A stretch of DNA of 64,000 nt from Undaria pinnatifida (Eukaryota; Sar; Phaeophyceae; Laminariales; Alariaceae): assembly GCA_012845835.1 (NCBI GenBank), contig JABAKD010000016.1, positions 25,224,553 to 25,288,552 of the forward strand, given 5' to 3'. The notes under the pieces are model-generated. The model worked only from the letters and a program-made list of their open reading frames with translations. It made no database searches and was not told the origin of the DNA. This document shows positions 13,601 to 20,073 of this stretch, in pieces. The translations under genes and the position numbers were made by a program. Position 1 is the first letter of the stretch. Every line of letters starts with the position of its first letter.

Positions 13601-16600
13601 CTTACCTGAGCATGTGTCGTCCTCTCTGCAGCACAGTTGACCCGTGCACTGGGAAGATCGGAGGCACCCTAAACCATACGTGGGGTATGTTGATAGGAAT
13701 GCGTGGCGACGGTCAAGCAGTTCATGAGGAAAATGTTAGAATATCATTTACCGACAAGCAACGGCATAGATTCAATGTGAAAGACTCAAGCTGAAATGGA
13801 AATGTCTCTAGCGCCGACCGTGTCGTCACCAGCAGCCCGCACACGAATCTTACTGCCTCGTCGACTATATCATAGTTACTGAGGGACTGACTCACCACAT
13901 AGTCCAGTGTTGGCGTCGTAACGAGAAGTGTTGCATTCGCATGCGTCATCGGCCTCTAACCCGCCTTCTACGGACCCTTCGTCCCGGCCTGGTATCGAGG
14001 CAGCGACAGGCACACATGCGACGTGTTAACACGCATCTTTTTTGGCAAAAAGAAAATTGCGTATTGCAGTGGGTGGAATCGTTGCGTGCTGTTGGTGTCG
14101 GGTACGTTAACGTCTCTCAAAATATGCGACCCGTCAATCGTGCCAAGGGTCCAAGGCGACTCTCTAAAACAAGCAATGACTCTATTCCGTACTCACTTGA
14201 GCATTGACCATCATCCATGCAGCAGGTGTCGCCCGCACAGTCACTGTCGTCTAGGCATGCTGCATTATTGGGAAGACAAAAATTTCACAGAAATGCAACA
14301 AAGAGCAGCGGTGAACCAGGGTATGCATTCCGACATACCTTTATATACACAAAGCGTTCACTGGCTGGCAGATGTGAGTAAAATATGTGCACGACGACCA
14401 CGCCAGGTACAGCTTCGAAACTGCACATGCGCCACATTCGGACTTCACCGCCTAGTCAAAATCTTCTTAGTTCAAACGGTGAAATCAGGATGCATAGACT
14501 GAAGCACAGCTAAAACGCGTAATTTACGAACAATTCAACTTGTTACTTTTCGTGTCGACCAACAGCGACATGTGCAATGCACAGAACTACCACACATCCC
14601 ACGAACTGGATGCGTCATGAAGTATCTACGGACGGCGTGGACCCTGAAGACATCTAGCTCACCACACGTGGTCAAGTCGACACCCAAACCTCCGCTGACG
14701 CATTCGCAGCCGTCTGAGGCTGCATCTCCGGCGGCGACAGATCCCTCATCGCTCTCTATACGCAAAAAAAGAGTAGTATATCAGACAACAGCGCAACACG
14801 CGTGTGGTCGCAATAGGGCAGTAGCATATTAGCATACAAGTCGCGCCATACAAAGCACTGCTCTAGGCGTGTAGGCTGAACGGGCCATTAATTAAATGAC
14901 TGCAACGACGTGATCACGCCAATCACGCAAATCTTCATTGCTCCCTTGTTGACGCATATTTATCAACGATAAACAGCACGCCTACATCGGGAATCTGGTG
15001 GTGACGTACACACGTGTAACCACCTGCGGCCATAAAGCGATCTGTCTGTGGAACCGAGTTCATCACCATGCTTGAATCTTTAGGGCCGCGTTGACACGAC
15101 GCAGACCTGACATATTTTCTTCAAAAGCAAAGCTTACCTGAGCATAAGTCGGTGTCCATGCAGCAAAGATTTCCTGGGCATTGGCTGTCCCTGTGGCACC
15201 CTTTTTATGGGCGTGAGGACAGATAGACACAGCGACAACCCCGCAGCCCAGGGACGGGAGCTTTTCATGTCAGTCCACCCCAAGCTGTGGCTCGGGTGGT
15301 GGTGGTGGAGGTTATGGCTTTTGTGTTCAGTACCCACAAGCTCATCTTGCGCAGCTCTCATCTCATCAATGATCGCTATTACGGGTGAATATCTGACGCT
15401 GCCCGTGATGTACGCCTGATCAGCGTCAAGACTCTATTTATTGAGTGTCATGCGTGGCACAATGCGTCACGAAGATGCAGCCCTACTTACTATATATGCC
15501 TCATCAACCAAATTTTAGGAAAATACCAAACGAGGGCTGGAGCACACAAAAACGGCCCGCCCCTACTTTATCGCAAGTGCCAGAAACGTTCAAAAGTGCG
15601 TTAGCCTGAACCGGACACATCTACGTGTAGATTTCATCAAGACTGCATGCTGCGTTTGCGGTCAAGTTCTATGCATGACGAATTGCGTGAGTCGGTCAAG
15701 AGTTTTGTGTATGCTATATGCGCTTTGGTCTTCAGTATGCGGTATACTATGCGGAGCAGGCTGGGCTGTACTACACTGTCACCACCTGCCGGCATACCCC
15801 GCTCGCGTTGAGATATTAAAAAACAGTTATAGGCTACATTCTACGACGTGTACAACATGGAAGAGTTATATCTGTTTTTTGTGTTTTTTTGCATGTATCT
15901 CTTTGGTGTCTACGTGTGACATACATCAAAGTATTGGCATAGACAATGGATTGTTGTACGTTATTTTGATTTGGTCATACGAAAGAAAAAAGCCAAAAGA
16001 AACAAACGTATGACAGGGGCAGACTGGAAGGTGTGCTTTAAACAAGCTCTGGCAGCAGCCGACTACAGTGTTGCTTGCACAAACTTCCACACGAGACACA
16101 CTGCCGTGAGGTCTTGTCAACAAGTACCCGCGACCTTTGGGTGATTGCCTTGAATTGCCGGGTGTTCTCTCAGAGTACCTTCGGCATCAGCCCGGGTTGA
16201 TTGAAACACCACATTAACTATGAAAAGACGACCAAGTCCACCAATAAATCAACAAAGCGCCTACTTGCGTACAGTAGCGTTGCAGATAGACTCACCACAC
16301 AGCTGAAACTCGGCATCGTAAACCGGGTTGACGCATTCGCATTCGTCGATGGCGGACTCTCCGCCGTTCACTGACCCAACGTTGGACGCTGGCACCGAGA
16401 GGAAACATAGCACATTTGCACGAGAAAATAATCTTACACATTTTCGAGAAAAAGGAGATCATGCAAGTCTTTCAATGAGTCAAACAATGTGTGAAACACG
16501 TCGCGTACAAAGTGAACAATGTGGAGTCGTTTGGAATATACCATTCCGCAGGTGCACTCTTGTACCACTCATCATCGACATAGGCTCAGATCCCTACTCA

Positions 16601-18769
16601 CTTGAGCATAGACTGTTGACCATGCAGCAGAGCTCGCCAGGGCAGTCGTCGTCAGTGTCACACGCTACGCACAAAGAGAAACCGGCATCGGACAAGAAAA
16701 GTCAGCTTCGGGGAACGGGAGCACAAAACAAAGCACTGTACATCCTTTCTTCAAGGGGTTGCAGTCAAGTGAGAAGGGAATCATTTCATGACGATTGCAT
16801 CAAGAGAGCTTCAAACAAGCTTGGCGGCTACTTGTATCATGGGGGTTCGACAAGCGTCGCAGTCTGGCGGTCCGGCGGGTGTAAATACCTCATACTCCAC
16901 TAACTGCCTGGTGCATTAGATGCGACAGTACAATCTGTTGGTGTGGATGAGATTCGGGTGCGCGCCGTGGGGGCTGCATTACCAAACATAACAAAAGGGG
17001 TTAAAATGTCTCGGAGTGGTAGCTGGCTCGTCCCGTGCGTAGACGGTTAATTCGATCAGAACACACATTTCGAGGACATGGATTTTCCGACGTTGTGTTC
17101 CCTAGACAGTATTCATGCATTGTGCTTTGACACAACCCATCAATTATGAAAGAGACGACTAGGTCGACCGATACATCACCGAAGCGCCTAATTGCGTATA
17201 ATCACGTTGCGGATGGACTCACCACACAGCTGAACGTCAGCATCGTAAGCCAGGTTGACGCATTCGCAAACGTCGTTGGCGAACGCTCCGCCTTCCACTG
17301 ACCTAGAGTCTAAAGCTAGCATCGAGAGAGAACAAAGCACATGGACGTCAAACATTGTTTCCGCCATGAGAAAAAAGAGAGAATGCAAGTCTTTCAATGG
17401 GTCGAACAATGTGTATACACGTCGCGTACCAAGTGAACAATGTGGAGTCGTTTCGAGTATACCATTCCACAGGTGCACTCTTGTCATCATTGCCATAGGC
17501 TCAGCAACCTACTCACATGAGCATAGACCGTTGACCATGCAGCAGAGGTTGTCATCGCAGGTATCATCAGTGCCACAAGCTACGCACAAAGAGGAAGGGC
17601 AACAGACAGGGATAGTCAGCGGTGGGAAACGCGGGAACGAAACAAAGCACCATACACCATTGAAAGGCTCGAAGCTAGGTCGAAAAAGCGTCACTTCATG
17701 ATGACTGTCTTCGAAACGATTTCAAACATAAAAATATTCACGAAATGTAGGCATAATGCGAACGTGTGGCAGTGAACACATCAGAGCCCTTGGTGGCTTC
17801 TTTGTATAGTGGGTATGCTATGGGGCGTGGCAGTCTGGCAGGTATGGTATGTATAACTACCGCAAACTAAAAAACTGCCTGTTGCATTAAATGCGACGGT
17901 AAAATATGTTGGTGTGGATGGGGATTCGGGTGTACGCCGTGTGGGTTACATTTACCAAACTAAAAAATGACGGAATGGCTCGGAGTGGTAGTTGGCTCTT
18001 CCCATTCGTAGACGGCAATTCGATCGCCACAAACGTTTCGAGGACATAGGCTTTCCGACATTGTGTTCGCTCATTAGCGTTCTAGCGTTGCGTTTATTAA
18101 ACGGCTACGGAAACTCAACGTCAAACATAATATACATAAATATATATACATATGTAGTCTATATATTATTATTAAAGAGAAATAGCTTACTCAAAACATC
18201 ATACCGGGAATCGATCTTCCACAAGGTGGTCGTGGTATTACGGGTGGAGATACTGCATGGACGGATGTTCAATTTACATTTTTTTTGTAAGGGAAGCTTG
18301 TATCGGCAGGCGAACTGACGTGTATTTATACTCCTTGGAATGCGAGGCCTACTCGCCGAGGCAGTCGCTGTTACTGTTGTGTTATACCATGCGACCCGGG
18401 TGTGACGAAAATGATACTGCACGCATTAACGAGGCGTATTTAGATTAAGTTGACGACATTGAGGAATGGCTCACTCGTGTATTCAGGTGGATCATGTGAC
18501 ATCTCGAGGTACAGCTTCTCCATTAATCTGTGGGTGTGTCGAGCCCGCGGCTGAAAGATACATGTTTGGTGTTGGTTTTCCTACTTGTTGTATGGCAAAG
18601 CGGCGAGCCCCGAGACATGAACGGTAGCGTCATTAATGCCGCGCAAACAAAAGAAGAATGTCTTTCGCCGGTGTTGGTACGGACCTTCTCCTGCTCCTTG
18701 GGCCCAGACTGTGGGTAGCATGACGAGAACGCCAAAGCTAAACAGACCTATAAGACGTTGGACGCGCAT
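595..18769 (-). CDS. 17-exon gene for a secreted Cys-rich modular protein with C-terminal GDPH/VWD-like domain
   Basis: Joining 17 exons at GT-AG sites gives 2334 nt, a 777-residue protein plus stop. Order: signal peptide (1-23), seven A-B repeats of 52 residues (about 29-392), a variant A module (393-426), and a VWD-like terminal domain (427-777). Each repeat has eight Cys with fixed spacing C-x5-C-x4-CC-x5-C-x17-C-x-C-x11-C. Every intron is phase 1, and every internal exon is a multiple of 3, so skipping any of them keeps the frame. Family knowledge: small Cys-rich repeats followed by a Gly-Asp-Pro-His domain are typical of extracellular matrix, adhesion or recognition proteins; a cell-surface or wall role is inference. 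Function is not known. The exon set rests on recurring sequence and splice signals, not on transcripts. The 3' end of the last exon and the transcription start are uncertain. Confidence 0.82.
2640..2741 (-). CDS. Exon 16: variant A module (34 codons, 6 Cys)
   Basis: A 102-nt phase 1-1 exon with acceptor CACAG and donor GTAAGA. The pattern is C-x5-C-x7-CC-x5-C-x10-C: module A with a longer second loop and a sixth Cys. Met after Cys-Cys is replaced by Pro. It ends the repeat array and links it to the VWD-like domain; no B module follows. Confidence 0.8.
3227..3319 (-). CDS. Exon 15: module B7
   Basis: A 93-nt phase 1-1 exon with acceptor TGCAG and donor GTGAGC. It begins Ser-Asp-Glu-Glu and carries Cys-Glu-Cys-Val-Ser. 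A second GTATGT donor lies 9 bases upstream inside the exon, but using it would remove the closing Cys that all other B modules keep. Confidence 0.83.
4360..4422 (-). CDS. Exon 14: module A7
   Basis: A 63-nt phase 1-1 exon with acceptor CTAAG and donor GTAAGC. All five Cys are in register and Cys-Cys-Met is kept. The residue after Cys1 is Asn rather than acidic. Confidence 0.83.
5792..5884 (-). CDS. Exon 13: module B6
   Basis: A 93-nt phase 1-1 exon with acceptor ATCAG and donor GTGAGA. It begins Gln-Asp-Glu-Gly-Ser-Val and has the Cys-Glu-Cys-Asn core. Confidence 0.85.
6116..6178 (-). CDS. Exon 12: module A6
   Basis: A 63-nt phase 1-1 exon with acceptor GACAG and donor GTGAGT. It is a good consensus A module: Glu-Asp-Asp-Asp after Cys1 and Cys-Cys-Met-Ala-Asp-Gly in the second half. 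Confidence 0.87.
6621..6713 (-). CDS. Exon 11: module B5
   Basis: A 93-nt phase 1-1 exon with acceptor GTAG and donor GTGAGT. It starts Ala-Asp-Glu-Glu-Ser and contains the Cys-Glu-Cys-Val core and the closing Thr-Cys-Gly. It continues the A-B alternation across the 6.9-kb intron. Confidence 0.85.
6860..7030. repeat. Degenerate 41-bp-type tandem repeat, locus 1
   Basis: Recurring blocks TTCCGGGTACG, GTCGTACACAACT and similar, spaced about 40 bp. Related to the better preserved arrays at 12.0 kb and 62.4-63.6 kb. Confidence 0.5.
7350..7665 (+). repeat. R1 copy (poly-C composite family), + orientation
   Basis: Contains the R1 blocks CAGCTGTCAGATTTTGTCCC, GGAGTCGCGGACCTATATCC and the 3' end CGATCTCACAGC followed by an AT-rich tail. 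The 5' part carries the TTATTCGACTTACAAG variant seen also at 28.73 kb. Confidence 0.75.
7794..8062. mobile_element. 269-bp inverted-repeat (MITE-like) element, copy 1
   Basis: The ends are inverted repeats (GACCCAGGCTACGG at the left, complement of GACCAAGGCTACGG at the right) that continue imperfectly for about 80 bp, including a CACTCGYRCGAGTG palindrome in each arm. It is flanked by TAAA on both sides (7790-7793, 8063-8066), a 4-bp target duplication. There is no coding capacity, so it must be mobilised in trans if at all. The superfamily is not assigned. Confidence 0.8.
8070..8165 (+). repeat. Diverged R1 3'-end fragment
   Basis: The stretch CGCAGCTTACAAATATGAGT, followed by a Cys-codon-free AATTCGTCAATCTCACG segment and an AT-rich end, matches the last ~90 bp of R1 with many differences. 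Confidence 0.45.
8400..9330. repeat. ~290-bp tandem repeat array with poly-C spacers
   Basis: Three units, marked by CTAGCACCACGCGTATAAC at 8638 and 8931 and a variant at 9211. Each unit holds two poly-C runs (up to about 20 C), an ATCCGCCACATTAA block and TTTGATCTCACAGCCGAAGTG. The same unit occurs at 37.5-38.0 kb and inverted at 24.6-25.4 kb. Confidence 0.8.
9331..9905 (+). repeat. R1 full composite copy, + orientation
   Basis: Box 3 (CACATTTATCGCCTCGAAAT), box 2 (CAGATTTATCCCCTCAAAAG) and box 1 (CAGATTTTGTCCCCCTCAG) are separated by poly-C runs, then the common ~220-bp 3' part and AT-rich tail. It directly follows the ~290-bp tandem array. Confidence 0.8.
9953..10053 (+). repeat. R1 5'-truncated copy
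   Basis: Begins inside R1 at AACTCGTAATGCGCGC and runs to the normal 3' end. Its tail abuts the tail of the inverted copy at 10054. Confidence 0.75.
10054..10660 (-). repeat. R1 copy plus tandem-unit remnant, - orientation
   Basis: The reverse complement matches 9170-9890, including the CCACCCGCACCATCGCC block of the tandem unit at the far end. With 9331-10053 it makes a large tail-to-tail palindrome. Confidence 0.75.
11238..11340 (+). repeat. R1 3'-end fragment with local duplication
   Basis: CACACAGCTTGCAAAGA is present twice in a row, followed by the R1 tail. Just downstream, AACACAGATCATACCATG is also repeated in tandem (about 11358-11400). Confidence 0.6.
11985..12324. repeat. 41-bp tandem repeat array, locus 2, with transposon-like right end
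   Basis: A unit of 41 bp carries TCCGGGTACGGGTACGGATG and ACACAACTTACAGAAG blocks. The right side ends with CAGAACACAACCTTGGA, resembling the right inverted end of the 62.4-63.6 kb element. No matching left end was recognised. Confidence 0.55.
12860..13205 (-). repeat. R3 copy, - orientation
   Basis: The reverse complement matches the 54.9-55.25 kb copy: CGTAAGTTTACTGG-type end, CATGTGCCAGGTC-type middle, the GGAGCTGAGAAATACCCC block and the (GTT)n head (here AACAACAACAAAC). A pyrimidine-rich tract (12805-12870) precedes it. Confidence 0.7.
13606..13668 (-). CDS. Exon 10: module A5 (divergent)
   Basis: A 63-nt phase 1-1 exon with acceptor TTTAG and donor GTAAGC. The Cys spacing is intact, but the acidic residues after Cys1 are replaced by Leu-Arg-Ser-Ser and Cys-Cys-Met by Cys-Cys-Arg, making it the most divergent regular A module. 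It is followed by the longest intron of the gene (6714-13605). Confidence 0.78.
13896..13988 (-). CDS. Exon 9: module B4
   Basis: A 93-nt phase 1-1 exon with acceptor CCAG and donor GTGAGT. It begins Arg-Asp-Glu-Gly-Ser-Val and has the Cys-Glu-Cys-Asn core. It is close in sequence to exon 13, including the Arg-Tyr-Asp motif after the core. Confidence 0.85.
14197..14259 (-). CDS. Exon 8: module A4
   Basis: A 63-nt phase 1-1 exon with acceptor TGCAG and donor GTGAGT. Five Cys are in standard spacing, with Leu-Asp-Asp after Cys1 and Cys-Cys-Met in the centre. Confidence 0.85.
14663..14755 (-). CDS. Exon 7: module B3
   Basis: A 93-nt phase 1-1 exon with acceptor TATAG and donor GTGAGC. It begins with Ser-Asp-Glu-Gly-Ser-Val and contains Cys-Glu-Cys-Val-Ser. 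Choosing the TATAG acceptor over the AG two bases downstream gives the same 93-nt length as the other B exons. Confidence 0.85.
15138..15200 (-). CDS. Exon 6: module A3
   Basis: A 63-nt phase 1-1 exon with acceptor AAAAAG (a short purine-rich acceptor, weaker than the others) and donor GTAAGC. All five module-A Cys and the Cys-Cys-Met core are present. Confidence 0.82.
16296..16388 (-). CDS. Exon 5: module B2
   Basis: A 93-nt phase 1-1 exon with acceptor CCAG and donor GTGAGT. The B core Cys-x-Cys-x11-Cys is intact. The N-terminal part reads Ser-Asn-Val-Gly-Ser-Val in place of the Asp-Glu of other B modules. It is duplicated as exon 3 at an offset of 927 bp. Confidence 0.85.
16602..16664 (-). 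CDS. Exon 4: module A2
   Basis: A 63-nt phase 1-1 exon with acceptor GTAG and donor GTGAGT. It keeps all five Cys of module A, with an acidic Asp-Thr-Asp-Asp-Asp run between Cys1 and Cys2. Its flanking introns align with those of exon 2 at an offset of about 915 bp. Confidence 0.85.
17223..17315 (-). CDS. Exon 3: module B1 (31 codons)
   Basis: A 93-nt phase 1-1 exon with acceptor CTAG and donor TGTG|GTGAGT. It encodes the Cys-Glu-Cys core and the closing Leu-Cys-Gly. Its start lacks the Asp-Glu pair seen in most B modules and reads Leu-Asp-Ser-Arg-Ser-Val instead. It is the duplicate partner of exon 5. Confidence 0.85.
17517..17579 (-). CDS. Exon 2: module A1 (Cys-rich, 21 codons)
   Basis: A 63-nt phase 1-1 exon with acceptor TAG before 17579 and donor GTGAGT after 17517. 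It encodes C-x5-C-x4-CC-x5-C, with an acidic Thr-Asp-Asp stretch after the first Cys and Cys-Cys-Met in the middle. It lies in the distal copy of the ~0.93-kb tandem duplication; its counterpart is exon 4. Confidence 0.85.
18685..18769 (-). CDS. Exon 1: start codon and signal peptide
   Basis: The ATG at 18769 sits in an ACC-ATG context and encodes 28 residues plus one base. Residues 2-5 carry two Arg, residues 6-19 are a hydrophobic core rich in Leu, Val, Phe and Gly, and residues 20-23 are Thr-Val-Trp-Ala before Gln-Gly, a plausible signal-peptidase site after Ala23. The donor is AAG|GTCCGT at 18684. It leaves phase 1, exactly the phase of all downstream exons, which supports this as the first coding exon. 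The intron to exon 2 is 1105 nt. I saw no clear promoter motif upstream. Confidence 0.72.
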
Positions 18770-19796
18770 GGTGTTGATCTGCCAACAGCGGGTGAGAACG
18801 TTCGGGCAAGCGCAACGCCGGGCCGTGGAAGTGAGGGACGTGTTCTGCTATCATGTTGTTTGATATCTAAGGCGAAGTACGTATCAATTGCGACAGTTTC
18901 GTTAACACTGATGGTCATGTGTATGGGATGTGTTACGTATGTTTGTGTTCTTTGCAAAACACCGCTCTTTCTACCGTCGATATCCATTACATTTTATGCT
19001 CGTCGTGATTGTTTGACTTACGGGACACCAGCTTAGCGGCCTGTTCATCGCTATTTCTAATAATCGACAACCATCTTCTTGAGTGTCCACCCCGATATTA
19101 CTCGTGAAAAAGATGTACAGTGAACAATATTTCGTAGACTTAGACGACATGCCAGACATGTACAACGTAAAACCATGAAGAACATTTACCCGTGTATGTA
19201 TCGCAAGCGACGGACGGGACGTGAAAAGCTGATATCGACATGTATGTAGGTGGTGGACATAGCTAATGCTGAACAGCTTGTACAGCTTGTACAGAGCCTT
19301 TCCTGGTGACATCTTGACAAATATTCGCATTCGTGGTCAGGAAATACAGACTACAAACATTGCCGTCAAACATCCCTGACATACATATCGCGAAAAAATA
19401 CGTTACCTCAGCGATGGATGTAGTGACTCCCTTGCGGATTCCCTGGAATACTCCGCTTTGTCCGTCCCAGGCTTCTGCACAGTAGTGCCAAAAAATGCCA
19501 TCACGTTACGTGCACAATAACAATCGATGTGAGGCTGCATGTTGATGCCGATTCGCGATACCCGCATGTACAACACGTAATTGTTTCCCCCGTTTAGCCC
19601 CATTTTCAAACAGTTATACACCGATGCTTGGTATATTTCTGCTGAGGGAGCTAACTACATAGTGCAGCAGCAGTGCGTTTTATCAAGCGTTCTTGTTGCT
19701 GTTGCCTATGTGTTGTAGACACATATCTTGATTTCCGACCATATCATGGTGCATGATGTGCGTCGATGAACGCAGTGCGAATGTAAAGTCCACCAA
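18770..19796. other. Upstream region of the modular gene; no gene seen
   Basis: Short ORFs only. It should contain the promoter of the minus-strand gene starting at 18769, but no TATA or initiator motif could be assigned with confidence. Confidence 0.4.
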
Positions 19797-19800
19797 CGAC

Positions 19801-20069
19801 GACCCAGGCTACGGTAGGGGGGTCCCCTTTTGGGCCTTTTATTTCAGTGGCTAGGGGTCACTCGCGCGAGTAACCCCTTTGTTCCTATGCAATCTTACGT
19901 TTTCTTCATGTTTTACATTGACGAAACCAATCCGCAATGCAAAGGTGATCTTAGCTGCGGCAAACCAAGTTCCTAAACCATCTTCATCCGTAGGGTATAG
20001 AGCTACTCGTGCGAGTGGCTCAAACACACCAGTGAAAATGGGGGTACCCCCCCTACCGTAGCCTTGGTC
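19801..20069. mobile_element. 269-bp inverted-repeat (MITE-like) element, copy 2
   Basis: Same length and ends as the copy at 7794, in the same orientation, flanked by CGAC on both sides (19797-19800, 20070-20073). The two copies differ by scattered substitutions and the flanks differ, so each is an independent insertion. Confidence 0.82.
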
Positions 20070-20073
20070 CGAC

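Larger units (their letters stand above)
6714..13605 (-). other. 6.9-kb repeat-filled intron between modules A5 and B5
   Basis: It is bounded by donor GTAAGC (13605) and acceptor GTAG (6714). It contains 41-bp-type repeats, the 269-bp inverted-repeat element, the ~290-bp poly-C tandem array, R1 copies in both orientations and an R3 copy. No extra A or B exon was found in it: neither the CTCACCACA donor mark of B exons nor the Cys-Cys-Met core of A exons occurs here. Confidence 0.7.
16200..18060. repeat. Tandem duplication (~0.93-0.97 kb unit) carrying one A-B exon pair
   Basis: Unit 1 (about 16200-17125) and unit 2 (about 17130-18060) align over exons and introns. Matching landmarks: B exons 16296/17223, A exons 16602/17517, an intronic block 16903/17873 and another 17011/17980. 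Intron similarity remains high although indels have accumulated. Confidence 0.8.

Noticed and set aside
18340..18420. Possible dead A exon in intron 1 (AGCGACTGCCTCGGCGAG)
   Set aside because: Only a short resemblance to the A core; the Cys-Cys pair is absent and an in-frame stop follows.
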